Positions 24,585 to 32,457 of a DNA stretch of 33,824 bases are shown one piece after another; the stretch's first letter is position 1, and each line of letters opens with the position of its first letter. Under the pieces are notes generated by a model. That model did not search any database, was not told the origin of the DNA, and saw only the letters and a program-made list of their open reading frames with translations. The stretch is from Evansella tamaricis. GTDB taxonomy: Bacteria > Bacillota > Bacilli > Bacillales > Salisediminibacteriaceae. The translations under genes were made by a program, and so were the position numbers. Location: the NCBI RefSeq assembly GCF_019042215.1, contig NZ_JAHQCS010000187.1, positions 1 to 33,824 of the forward strand. The letters run 5' to 3'.

Positions 24585-25430
24585 GTGAAGAACAAGGTAG
24601 CGGCTATTCAATTGCGATCAGAGAAAGGCTCGGTGGAAAAAAATAGACTTCATGCTGTTGAAAAAGTAAAAGAAGCTGCTGCTGCAGGGGCAAAACTTAT
24701 TGCGTTACCAGAACTTTGGGTTACAGGATATGGCATTGGAACGGAGTTGTTTCGGGAGTTAGGAGAAACGCCAGATGGGGAAACGGTCACTATGTTTCGG
24801 CAGATGGCGAGGGAGCTTAGTGTCGTATTAATCATCCCTTTTCCGGAACGGGGAAAGTCCCCAATGATACTTGGGGAGGAAGAAGCCGGGGAATCCATCT
24901 TTATTTCAACCGCTGTCATTGATAGCGACGGGGAACTGAAGGGTGTATACAGAAAATCTATGCTTTGGGGTGCGGAACGGGGAACATTTTCTCCAGGACC
25001 TATAGAATATCCCATTTTTAATACATCGATTGGAAAAATCTCTGTTCTAATCTGCTATGATATTGAATTTCCAGAGCCTGCAAGGCTGGCTGCACTCCGT
25101 GGGGCAGATCTACTTGTTGTCCCATCTGTCTGGAGTGTGGAAGCTCAACATCGCTGGGATATACAACTTCCTGCAAGGGCTTTAGATAATGGCATGTATG
25201 TGCTCGGAGTTAATACCGTAGGAGAAGGTGCTTGTGGAAAAAGTAAGTTTTTAGGTCCCGATGGGCGGCTGAAAGCTGAAGCATCACTTACGGGGGAAGA
25301 GATCATTTACGGGGAGATAAATCCAGAGATTCTATCAACGGTAAGGGATACTATCCCTTATCTCCGTGATTATCCATTGGAATTAACGCCAGGGGGAAAA
25401 GTGAAAACGGGGAAGATAAAAGGAGCCTAA
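24585..25430 (+). CDS. Carbon-nitrogen hydrolase (nitrilase superfamily)
   Basis: Cytosolic amidase of 281 residues with the Glu-Lys-Cys triad: Glu43 in LPELWVTGYG, Lys124 in YRKSMLWGAE, Cys157 in LICYDIEFPE. The pattern fits aliphatic amidases, omega-amidases or N-carbamoyl hydrolases; substrate not decided. The start is the GTG at 24585 with AAAGGGG upstream; an in-frame ATG 51 bases earlier would add 17 polar residues unlike the family start. It is a single gene, divergent from the metal ATPase region. The gap of 160 bases after it holds no hairpin of note. Confidence 0.9.
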   Translation: MKNKVAAIQLRSEKGSVEKNRLHAVEKVKEAAAAGAKLIALPELWVTGYGIGTELFRELGETPDGETVTMFRQMARELSVVLIIPFPERGKSPMILGEEEAGESIFISTAVIDSDGELKGVYRKSMLWGAERGTFSPGPIEYPIFNTSIGKISVLICYDIEFPEPARLAALRGADLLVVPSVWSVEAQHRWDIQLPARALDNGMYVLGVNTVGEGACGKSKFLGPDGRLKAEASLTGEEIIYGEINPEILSTVRDTIPYLRDYPLELTPGGKVKTGKIKGA

Positions 25431-25538
25431 TAAAAACGGAATCAATTGATTGTATGGATGCCGGGTAAGAGGTGGTTGATTGATGGTGGAAGTTTTGTTC
25501 AAAGTTAAGATTCTATAAGTTTTTGCACCTTCGAAAAA

Positions 25539-25787
25539 TTATTTTTTGTGAATCACTAATTGTGCTTTCTCCTTTTCTTTTTTCTTTACATAGATCTTAT
25601 AGATGTCACTGCCTGAGCCAGATGAAATGGAATTCGGAGGACGATTAGAATCACAGACAATTCGATACTTGATGGCAGCGGCCTTTAACTTATCTGTGGC
25701 CTTGTAGTAATCTTCCATTTTAAACGTGGTGTAAACGAGTGCTTTTTTACTGGATAAAAGATATTCAACTAAATTGACAAGAAACAT
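25539..25787 (-). CDS. Small protein of unknown function
   Basis: 82 residues, not recognised with certainty. A good ribosome binding site (GGGGG six bases before the ATG) and an isolated position support a real gene. The pattern KKALVYTTFKMEDYYKATDKLKAAAIKYRIVCDS (in part), a Ser/Gly-rich loop, then DIYKIYVKKKEKEKAQLVIHKK is strand-helix-strand, loop, strand-helix, reminiscent of the DUF2007 small alpha/beta domain. Its C-terminal end is strongly basic. No partner is nearby. Confidence 0.65.
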   Translation of the reverse strand: MFLVNLVEYLLSSKKALVYTTFKMEDYYKATDKLKAAAIKYRIVCDSNRPPNSISSGSGSDIYKIYVKKKEKEKAQLVIHKK

Positions 25788-26011
25788 TTGAATCCCCCAT
25801 TCTGATCCGTTTTAGAACCGCTCACTTCAATAGTATTAACCTTCAATAAAGGAATCTCATACTAAAAATACGCATATAAATACAATTTTAAAAATAGGTT
25901 TGAGATTGATAGATTAAGGGAATATAATAAAGCCTTATGGAATATAGGTTTATAGTCAGGCTGTTAGCTCTATAAATTTAATAGAATTTTGAAAAAAGTT
26001 ATATTTATTAT
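25788..26011. other. AT-rich region upstream of the amino acid ABC operon
   Basis: Holds the CodY-like sequence at 25985-25999. No ORF or repeat was supported in the rest. Confidence 0.35.
25985..25999 (+). promoter_or_regulatory. Candidate CodY box upstream of the ABC operon
   Basis: AATTTTGAAAAAAGT matches 12 of 15 positions of AATTTTCWGAAAATT and lies just upstream of the -35. Control of an amino acid importer by CodY would be ordinary, but the AT-rich surroundings make chance matches likely. Confidence 0.35.
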
Positions 26012-26040
26012 TTGCAGAGAATGAACAAGTTGTGTATCAT
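26012..26040 (+). promoter_or_regulatory. Promoter of the ABC operon
   Basis: TTGCAG (26012-26017), 17 bases, TATCAT (26035-26040). Confidence 0.5.
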
Positions 26041-26064
26041 AGTCTGTAGTGAGAATTTTTTATA

Positions 26065-26108
26065 TTAAAATAACGTTACAAATATTTTAAATATTTACGT
26101 TATTTTAA
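26065..26108. promoter_or_regulatory. 44-bp AT-rich palindrome in the leader of the ABC operon
   Basis: TTAAAATAACGT (26065-26076) and ACGTTATTTTAA (26097-26108) are perfect 12-bp inverted repeats; a nested AAATATT/AATATTT pair fills the centre. It lies about 20-60 bases after the predicted transcript start. No T-run follows, so it is an operator or leader hairpin rather than a terminator. Confidence 0.55.
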
Positions 26109-26149
26109 CACAAAAAGATCTCTACATAAAAAAAAGGGGGAAATGAATA

Positions 26150-26890
26150 GTGAAGAAATTAGTTGGCTTATTTTTTGCATTAGTACTTATGGGTTCACTT
26201 CTAGCTGCCTGTGGTGATGACGAAGTGACAGTTGCAACGGACACGAACTACGTGCCGTTTGAATTCATGAACACAGAAACTGGTGAAATGGAAGGGTTCG
26301 ATATCGACCTAATCTATGAAATTGCTGATAGAGTCGGGTTCGAAATTAATCTTGAAGTAGTAGAGTTTGATGGCATTTTAGCAGGTATGGAAACTGGCAG
26401 ATATGATATTGGTATTGCTGGGATGACAATTACAGAGGACAGAGCAAAAGTATTTGATTTCTCTGATCCTTACTATGATGCTGGTCTAGTATTAGCAGTT
26501 CGTGCCGACGAAGAAGAAATTCAATCCATTGATGATGTGGATGGGCGTCCGGTGGCAACTCGTGCTGCAACAACTAGTGAAGATTATTTAGTAGAAAACA
26601 CGGATGCAGAAGTGCGTCTATTCCCAGATATTGTTAATGCTTATCAAGACTTAATTGCAGGACGTGTAGATGCAGTTATCTATGATGTTCCGAACGTATT
26701 GTACTACATTGAAACAGAAGCACTTGGAGAAATGAAAACAGTAGGTGACCTATTAACAGGGGAACAATATGGAATTGCATTCCCGGCTGATTCTGAATTA
26801 AGGGCACAAGTAAACGAAGCATTAGCAGAAATGAAAGAAGATGGAACATATGGTGACATTTACGAAAAATGGTTTGGTGAAAGACCATAA
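26150..26890 (+). CDS. Amino acid ABC transporter, substrate-binding lipoprotein
   Basis: Extracellular receptor of a polar amino acid importer, 246 residues. Signal peptide MKKLVGLFFALVLMGSLLAAC with lipobox LAAC and lipidated Cys21. The mature protein has the family-3 pattern: VATDTNYVPFEF, GFDIDLIYEIADRVG, VEFDGILAGMETGRYDIGIAGMTITEDRAKVFDFSDPYY (in parts). Very acidic after the signal. The start is a GTG at 26150 with GGGGG nine bases upstream; the ATG at 26143 is out of frame and closes quickly. The specific amino acid cannot be told. A terminator separates it from the permease gene. Confidence 0.93.
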   Translation: MKKLVGLFFALVLMGSLLAACGDDEVTVATDTNYVPFEFMNTETGEMEGFDIDLIYEIADRVGFEINLEVVEFDGILAGMETGRYDIGIAGMTITEDRAKVFDFSDPYYDAGLVLAVRADEEEIQSIDDVDGRPVATRAATTSEDYLVENTDAEVRLFPDIVNAYQDLIAGRVDAVIYDVPNVLYYIETEALGEMKTVGDLLTGEQYGIAFPADSELRAQVNEALAEMKEDGTYGDIYEKWFGERP

Positions 26891-26923
26891 TAATTAACTA
26901 ACATCAGTGTACAGAATAACAAT

Positions 26924-26964
26924 TAAAGCGCAACGGGTGAGCAGCTTGTTGCGCTTTAGTTTTC
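26924..26964 (+). terminator. Internal terminator between binding protein and permease genes
   Basis: TAAAGCGCAAC (26924-26934) and GTTGCGCTTTA (26948-26958) form a perfect 11-bp stem followed by GTTTTC. Partial read-through would give more binding protein than permease, a usual ratio for such importers. Confidence 0.85.
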
Positions 26965-26990
26965 TAATGTGCAGGTAGGAGGTTCATAGA

Positions 26991-27662
26991 ATGTTTGATG
27001 GTTTAATAGATTTAATAAACAGCCCCCACTGGGGAAATACACTTCCATTTATCCGGCGTGGTTTGGCTCTCACCCTTTATATTACATTTGTGGGTGTTTT
27101 CTTTGGCTTTATCATTGGAGCTTTAGCTGGATTTGCTCGATTATCAAAGAATAAAATTATTTATGGAGTTGCAACCGTTTATATAGAGTTAATACGCGGG
27201 ACCCCAATTCTTGTACAGGCCTTATTTCTTTATTTTGCCATATCACAATCTTTTGGTATTAATTTTCAGGCAGTAACAGCAGGTATTATTGCCATCGCAG
27301 TCAATGCAGGTGCTTATATCGCTGAAATTGTCCGTGGTGGTGTTGAATCCATTGATAAAGGGCAAAAGGAAGCGGGACGCTCCATCGGATTAAGTTCAAG
27401 TCAGACGATGAGGTATATCATTTGGCCGCAAGCGTTTAAACGAATGATTCCCCCTTTAGGGAACCAATTTATAATCAGCTTAAAGGATACATCCATTTTT
27501 GCAATCATATCCGTCGGGGAAGTGACATTCTTATTACGTCAGTATGTTAGTTCCACGGCTGTTACGTTCGAGCCTTATGTGATGCTCAGCTTAGCTTACT
27601 TAGTCATCACGATTCCAGCGATGCTCATATTGCGTGCTATTGAACGGAGGTTAGATGTCTAA
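26991..27662 (+). CDS. Amino acid ABC transporter, permease
   Basis: Inner-membrane subunit of 223 residues, HisM/GlnP/ArtQ type with about five TM helices. The coupling EAA loop is [22 protein letters not shown], and the N-terminal [20 protein letters not shown] and [12 protein letters not shown] are family hallmarks. AGGAGG lies before the ATG. Its stop overlaps the ATPase start by one base (TAATG), so the two are translationally coupled. Confidence 0.95.
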   Translation: MFDGLIDLINSPHWGNTLPFIRRGLALTLYITFVGVFFGFIIGALAGFARLSKNKIIYGVATVYIELIRGTPILVQALFLYFAISQSFGINFQAVTAGIIAIAVNAGAYIAEIVRGGVESIDKGQKEAGRSIGLSSSQTMRYIIWPQAFKRMIPPLGNQFIISLKDTSIFAIISVGEVTFLLRQYVSSTAVTFEPYVMLSLAYLVITIPAMLILRAIERRLDV

Positions 27663-28384
27663 TGATTAAGGTAACAGATTTGCATAAATCATTTGGGGAC
27701 TTAGAAGTTCTGAAAGGGATTAATGCGGAAGTCCAGGAAAAAGAAGTGGTCTGCGTCATCGGACCTTCAGGTTCAGGAAAAAGTACATTTCTCCGATGCA
27801 TTAATAGATTAGAAGATATTACTTCAGGGGAAGTAGTTATTGATGGGGAAAGTTTAACAGATCCGAAGTTAAACATTAATAAGCTGCGGTCTCAAGTGGG
27901 AATGGTTTTTCAGCACTTTAACCTCTTCCCACATAAAACGGTGCGGGAAAATATCACATTGGGACCTATAAAAGTGAAGGATATGAATCAAGAAGAGGCT
28001 AACAAACTGGCAACTCAGCTATTGGAAAAAGTTGGTTTGTCTGATAAGGCCGATGTATATCCCGCCAGTCTGTCTGGTGGACAAAAGCAGAGAGTTGCGA
28101 TTGCACGGGCATTAGCGATGAGTCCAAAAGTCATGTTATTCGATGAGCCAACTTCAGCTCTTGACCCTGAGTTAGTTGGGGATGTTCTGGAGGTAATGAA
28201 GGACCTGGCTAAAGAAGGGATGACCATGATCGTAGTAACCCATGAAATGGGATTTGCCCGTGAAATGGGCGACCGGGTGATCTTCATGGATGAGGGAAAG
28301 ATTATGGAAGAAGGTACTCCAAGTGAAATCTTTGATAATCCACAAAACCCTCGAACACAAACGTTCTTAAGTAAAGTGCTTTAG
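27662..28384 (+). CDS. Amino acid ABC transporter, ATP-binding protein (GlnQ-like)
   Basis: Cytosolic ATPase of 240 residues: Walker [11 protein letters not shown]-loop FQHFNLFPH, signature LSGGQKQR, Walker [13 protein letters not shown], switch His in [16 protein letters not shown]. It ends with [18 protein letters not shown], the polar amino acid importer ending. Last gene of the operon. Confidence 0.96.
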   Translation: MIKVTDLHKSFGDLEVLKGINAEVQEKEVVCVIGPSGSGKSTFLRCINRLEDITSGEVVIDGESLTDPKLNINKLRSQVGMVFQHFNLFPHKTVRENITLGPIKVKDMNQEEANKLATQLLEKVGLSDKADVYPASLSGGQKQRVAIARALAMSPKVMLFDEPTSALDPELVGDVLEVMKDLAKEGMTMIVVTHEMGFAREMGDRVIFMDEGKIMEEGTPSEIFDNPQNPRTQTFLSKVL

Positions 28385-28391
28385 CTTTTAG

Positions 28392-28440
28392 AAGGCTCCA
28401 AAAGTCCGTTCATTAGAACAGATTTTTGAAGCCTTTTATT
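28392..28440 (+). terminator. Terminator of the ABC operon
   Basis: AAGGCTCCAAAA (28392-28403) pairs with TTTTGAAGCCTT (28424-28435), with one mismatch and an inner GTTC/GAAC stem, then TTATT. Confidence 0.82.
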
Positions 28441-28443
28441 GAG

Positions 28444-28567
28444 TATAAGAAAAGCGCAAGCGCCTTGGTCACGGGCGAAAGTCACTGGAAGGACTTTGAA
28501 AGAAGCCGCTTTTTGGCTTCCGAAAAGGCCTGAAGTGATCCGAGCCCGTAGGCGCTGGAGCTAGACA
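28444..28567 (+). repeat. Dispersed palindromic element, copy B
   Basis: It starts TATAAGAAAAGCGCAAGCG and ends GTAGGCGCTGGAGCTAGACAA. Ends GCGCAAGCGCC and GGCGCTGGAGC pair in part, and inside lie AAGCCGCTTTTTGGCTT and other short stems. It is homologous at both ends to copy A at 8240-8373 in the other orientation. It sits between two operons and has no ORF. Confidence 0.75.
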
Positions 28568-28608
28568 ACTTGCCCGAAGGTGCCAAAACTTATACTTTCT
28601 AATCTTTT

Positions 28609-28626
28609 AAGAAAAGCGCAAGCGCC
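28609..28626 (+). repeat. End fragment of the dispersed palindromic element
   Basis: AAGAAAAGCGCAAGCGCC repeats the left end of copy B 165 bases downstream of it, possibly a remnant of a second copy or of an imprecise loss. Confidence 0.6.
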
Positions 28627-28641
28627 CTTTTATGACATTAG

Positions 28642-29850
28642 TTAGAGAAGTGGGGAGATCGTCGTAGCCAATTTCTCCTTCGTTTTGTCTAGCAAGGTCC
28701 TATTATCCAATAAATCCATTGTAATTTTTTCCCCATGTTGGTAAAAATCAACCTCTATCTCATCCTTCACCTGTCGAATCCACTGTTCATCGGAGATGAT
28801 ACAATTAACTTCGTGGTTGAGATGAAAGCTTCGCTTATCAAAGTTTGCTGTTCCGATATCCACAATGTCATCATCAATTACAATAACTTTTGAATGATAA
28901 AATCCTTTGTAAAATTGCCGGATTTCAACTCCTGCCTCTAAGAGGGACTTAAAATAAGGGATGGCAGCATCTTTAACAAGAGGGTGATCAGGTTCTTTGG
29001 GAATCAATATTTTAACCCTCACCCCTTTTTTCACCAAATCAATGATCGCATCACGCATATCTGCTCCAGGAATGAAATATGGAGTTCCGATCATTAACGA
29101 TTTCTTTGCCCTGTGAATTAAAGACATGATGGTTTCTTTCGCGTGTGCCCCATTGGTTGGAACAATTTGAACCTTCAAAGGACCTTGTGGCAACGGTGGA
29201 TAATACAGGCTTTCCTTTTCGGGGGAGATTTTGGATTTTGAGGCACGCTGCCAATCATAAAGAAATTGTTTTTGCAGATCATAAACCGCTTCTCCCTGTA
29301 GCTTCAAATGATAATCCCGCCACGGTCCCATTTTCGGATCGCGGCCTAAATATTCATCCCCTACGTTATATCCGCCAATATAAGCTGTTTTCCCGTCAAT
29401 AACGGTAATTTTTCGGTGGTTTCTCTCATTTAACGTATAAAAGAGATATGGAAACGACGGGGGATTTGCTTTGGCAAAAGATATCCCAGCATCTTTCAGT
29501 TGTTTCAATGAACGGCGGGAAATTTTTGAGCCGACCCAATCTACTACTAGCCTTACAGTAACTCCTTGCTTCGATTTTTTCATTAAATTAGTTAACATTT
29601 TCATTCCGATATGATCATCGCGAAAAATATAGAAATACATATGGATATGGTTTGTTGCCTGCGAAATTTCTTTAAAAAGATCATCAAACAATCTATCTCC
29701 CTGGGAAAAAAATTGTGCATTACTTTGTCTTATTGGGGCTTCTTTGTAAGGTTTTATGGCAGACTGATGTTTTTTTGAACCGAGCCAAATATCTATTGCC
29801 ATCCAGGCAATGAGAAGAAACAAGATGATAAACAAAGTCAAAAGAAACAA
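28642..29850 (-). CDS. clsB: Cardiolipin synthase (ClsB/YwjE-like, phospholipase D family)
   Basis: Makes cardiolipin from two phosphatidylglycerols at the membrane. 402 residues with one N-terminal TM helix (about 2-22) and two PLD motifs: HRK...D (His145, Lys147, Asp152) and HSK...D (His319, Lys321, Asp326), followed by GTANFDKRSFHLNHEVN. The usual second N-terminal TM of bacterial Cls is absent, as remembered for YwjE. The start is a TTG at 29850 with GGAGGG six bases upstream; no better ATG exists. It is divergent from fadF, the same neighbourhood as ywjE-ywjF in B. subtilis. Confidence 0.93.
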   Translation of the reverse strand: MFLLTLFIILFLLIAWMAIDIWLGSKKHQSAIKPYKEAPIRQSNAQFFSQGDRLFDDLFKEISQATNHIHMYFYIFRDDHIGMKMLTNLMKKSKQGVTVRLVVDWVGSKISRRSLKQLKDAGISFAKANPPSFPYLFYTLNERNHRKITVIDGKTAYIGGYNVGDEYLGRDPKMGPWRDYHLKLQGEAVYDLQKQFLYDWQRASKSKISPEKESLYYPPLPQGPLKVQIVPTNGAHAKETIMSLIHRAKKSLMIGTPYFIPGADMRDAIIDLVKKGVRVKILIPKEPDHPLVKDAAIPYFKSLLEAGVEIRQFYKGFYHSKVIVIDDDIVDIGTANFDKRSFHLNHEVNCIISDEQWIRQVKDEIEVDFYQHGEKITMDLLDNRTLLDKTKEKLATTISPLL

Positions 29851-29976
29851 AGAAAACCCTCCAGTGAAAGAATGATCTTATTAAGTAGACTATCCCTAAA
29901 AATGCATTTTTACGCAATTCGAGTAAATGATGTTATTCCCGAAATATTCGGAATCTAATCTTAAAAATAGTTATTC

Positions 29977-29994
29977 TGAATGAATACTCATTCA
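29977..29994 (+). promoter_or_regulatory. FadR operator of fadF (perfect consensus)
   Basis: TGAATGAATACTCATTCA matches every position of the Bacillus FadR consensus as remembered. It overlaps the presumed -35, with TATAAT at 30008-30013, so binding should block RNA polymerase. Confidence 0.88.
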
Positions 29995-30088
29995 CTAAAA
30001 TATATGCTATAATGATAACTAAATTATGATTATATTCAGAATTTGGTGAAAATACGTGGTTTAGCAAAGACAGAAAGGGGAATTTTAC

Positions 30089-32173
30089 GTGGAACCAATT
30101 ATGATTAACTGGATGATGTTCATTGCTGTAACAGGATACGCCCTTTATTTATTTGGAACATTGGTGAAAACAAGAATAGAGTATATCAAACTTGGCCAAA
30201 AAGCTGAATTTCATCTCACCTTGAAAGAGCGCTGGGAAGCCATTTGGGTTATGGTATTCGGACAGAAAAAACTGCTGAAGGATAAAAAAAGTGGAATTAT
30301 TCACGTTATGCTTTTTTATGGTTTCTTGTTGGTACAGTTCAGTGCCATTGATGTTATTTGGAAAGGTCTAGCGCCAGAGTCACATCTCCCGTTAGGACCT
30401 GTTTACCCGTATTTTACATTCTTTCAGGAAATTGTTGTGGTCATGATACTGATAGCAGTCTTATGGGCCTTCCACCGCCGCTACGTGGAAAAGCTTGTGA
30501 GGTTGAAACGTAATTTTAAAGCGGGACTTGTCCTTATTTTTATCGGAGGTCTTATGATCTCCAAGCTTTTTGCAAAAGGAATGGAAATGGTTTGGTTAGA
30601 TAAAGGTGCGACTGGTTTTGAACCTATTGCCTCAGTTATTGCAACCGCTTTCGTTGGGATCGGAGCAACTGCAGCAGGAGCCATGTTTTTTGTGTTTTGG
30701 TGGATGCACTTGTTGTTTCTACTCATTTTCTTGGTGTATATTCCGCAATCTAAACACGCCCATTTGATCGCAGGTCCAGCAAATGTTTGGCTTGGCCCAA
30801 CACATAAAAAAGGTCAACTGACACCGATTAATTTTGAAGATGAAGATGCAGAGAAGTTTGGGAAAAATCAAATTGAAGATTTCGATCATAAGCAGCTTCT
30901 TGATCTCTATGCCTGTGTGGAATGTGGCCGTTGTACTAATATGTGTCCTGCAACAGGAACAGGTAAAATGTTATCTCCAATGGACCTCATCGTTAAGATG
31001 CGCGATCATCTCACAGAAAAAGGTGCTGCTGTCACCTCCAGAAAACCATGGATGCCAACGTTTGCCTTTAATCATACAAAGGGTAATCAGCTAGCTGCCG
31101 CTGCAACAGCAGTTGATCCATATGATGTAAGCCTTATTGGGGAGGTCATCACAGAAGAGGAAATCTGGGCCTGTACAACATGCCGCAACTGTGAAGATCA
31201 ATGTCCTGTCATGAACGAACATGTGGATAAAATAATGGATATGCGACGTTACCTTGTCCTAACGGAAGGAAAGATGGATACAGAAGCACAGCGAACAATT
31301 AAAAATATAGAAAAGCAAGGAAATCCTTGGGGAATTAATCGGAAAGAGCGGGAAAATTGGCGCGATGGCCGGGATGATATTGATGTACCTACAATTAAGG
31401 AATTAAAGAAGCGTGGCGAAGAGTTCGAGTACCTTTATTTCGTAGGTTCCATGGCATCCTTCGATAATCGAAGCCAAAAAATTGCCCAATCATTAGCAAA
31501 AATCATGAATCAAGCTGGAATTAAGTTTGCCATTCTAGGAAACAAGGAAAAGAATTCTGGTGACACTCCGAGGCGAATTGGCAATGAATTTTTATTCCAG
31601 GAGCTTGCCACAGCAAACATCCAAGAGTTTGAGAAAAATGGTGTGAAAAAGATCATTACAACAGACCCGCATATATATAATACGTTTAAAAATGAGTATC
31701 CCGATTTTGGATTGGAAGCTGAAGTATTCCACCATACGGAACTTATTTTTGAGTGGCTTCGGGAAGGACGTATTAAGCCCACTAAAGAAGTTAATGAAAC
31801 GATCGTCTATCATGATTCCTGTTATTTAGGCAGATATAACGATGTATACGACGCACCAAGGGAAATTTTAAAAGCCATCCCTGGAGTGAAACTAGTGGAG
31901 ATGGAACGGAATCGGGAAAATGGTATGTGCTGTGGAGCTGGTGGAGGAATGATGTGGATGGAAGAGGATACAGGAACACGTGTCAATGAAGCGCGTACAG
32001 AGCAAGCCCTTACCGTAACTCCTTCTGTTATCGGAAGTGCCTGTCCGTATTGTTTAACGATGTTGAGTGATGGAACGAAGGCGAAGGAAGTAGAAGAAGA
32101 GGTTAAAACGTTAGACATTGTAGAAATATTGGAAAAATCTTTAGTAGGAAAAGAGGATTCTGAATCTGCGTGA
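30089..32173 (+). CDS. fadF: Iron-sulfur oxidoreductase FadF (probable ETF:menaquinone oxidoreductase)
   Basis: Membrane protein of 694 residues thought to pass electrons from acyl-CoA dehydrogenase/ETF to menaquinone. The N-terminal five or so TM helices (7-220) resemble NarI-type cytochrome b subunits, with histidines (72, 207) in the membrane. Two 4Fe-4S motifs follow: Cys276, 279, 282, 286 and Cys362, 365, 368, 372. The C-terminal part has CCG-type heterodisulfide-reductase repeats (HDSCYLG ... MCCGAGGGMM ... ACPYC). The GTG at 30089 has GAAAGGGG eight bases upstream. Under a perfect FadR box, and followed by a thiolase gene: a beta-oxidation function. Confidence 0.94.
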   Translation: MEPIMINWMMFIAVTGYALYLFGTLVKTRIEYIKLGQKAEFHLTLKERWEAIWVMVFGQKKLLKDKKSGIIHVMLFYGFLLVQFSAIDVIWKGLAPESHLPLGPVYPYFTFFQEIVVVMILIAVLWAFHRRYVEKLVRLKRNFKAGLVLIFIGGLMISKLFAKGMEMVWLDKGATGFEPIASVIATAFVGIGATAAGAMFFVFWWMHLLFLLIFLVYIPQSKHAHLIAGPANVWLGPTHKKGQLTPINFEDEDAEKFGKNQIEDFDHKQLLDLYACVECGRCTNMCPATGTGKMLSPMDLIVKMRDHLTEKGAAVTSRKPWMPTFAFNHTKGNQLAAAATAVDPYDVSLIGEVITEEEIWACTTCRNCEDQCPVMNEHVDKIMDMRRYLVLTEGKMDTEAQRTIKNIEKQGNPWGINRKERENWRDGRDDIDVPTIKELKKRGEEFEYLYFVGSMASFDNRSQKIAQSLAKIMNQAGIKFAILGNKEKNSGDTPRRIGNEFLFQELATANIQEFEKNGVKKIITTDPHIYNTFKNEYPDFGLEAEVFHHTELIFEWLREGRIKPTKEVNETIVYHDSCYLGRYNDVYDAPREILKAIPGVKLVEMERNRENGMCCGAGGGMMWMEEDTGTRVNEARTEQALTVTPSVIGSACPYCLTMLSDGTKAKEVEEEVKTLDIVEILEKSLVGKEDSESA

Positions 32174-32211
32174 CGAAATGAAATATTAAGTAAGTAAAAG
32201 AATATTCTAAA

Positions 32212-32250
32212 TATTCGAGTGCCTCGTATGATTCATGGGGCGCTCGAATA
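32212..32250. terminator. Hairpin after fadF
   Basis: TATTCGAG (32212-32219) and CTCGAATA (32243-32250) form a perfect 8-bp stem extended inward with mismatches (GCC/GGC). No T-run follows, so termination is uncertain. Confidence 0.55.
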
Positions 32251-32322
32251 GATATGTAACATAGGCTCATGTCGTACAAGGTTTGTGAAAAGGTAGTTAG
32301 AGTCAATAAAAGTGGCAGTATT

Positions 32323-32336
32323 TGAAAGCGCTTTAA
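32323..32336 (+). promoter_or_regulatory. Candidate cre (CcpA) site upstream of the thiolase gene
   Basis: TGAAAGCGCTTTAA matches 13 of 14 positions of the cre consensus TGWAANCGNTNWCA and is centred on GCGC. It overlaps a possible -35 (TTGAAA, 32322-32327), so glucose repression is plausible. Confidence 0.55.
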
Positions 32337-32350
32337 AACCTTGTACAAAA

Positions 32351-32376
32351 TGACTGAGCGAGCGTTCGTTCAATCA
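32351..32376 (+). promoter_or_regulatory. 26-bp palindromic operator of the thiolase gene, TetR/FadR-like
   Basis: The pattern is TGAnTGAnCGAnCG followed by nTCGnTCAnTCA, symmetric about 32363/32364. The inner 18 bases TGAGCGAGCGTTCGTTCA match 11 of 18 FadR consensus positions, with CG replacing AT in the half sites. It may bind FadR weakly or a different TetR-type regulator. Confidence 0.6.
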
Positions 32377-32457
32377 CTAATTTTGGTAATTATCACTATT
32401 TTTTTCAAGAAAAGTAGTTTGTCATTTGGGGCAAAACGAAAACAAGGAGGATGAAGA

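Noticed and set aside
28568-28585. ACTTGCCCGAAGG as a stray unit of the 52-bp repeat
   Set aside because: Only about 11 bases match and TTCGGT is missing at the expected distance.
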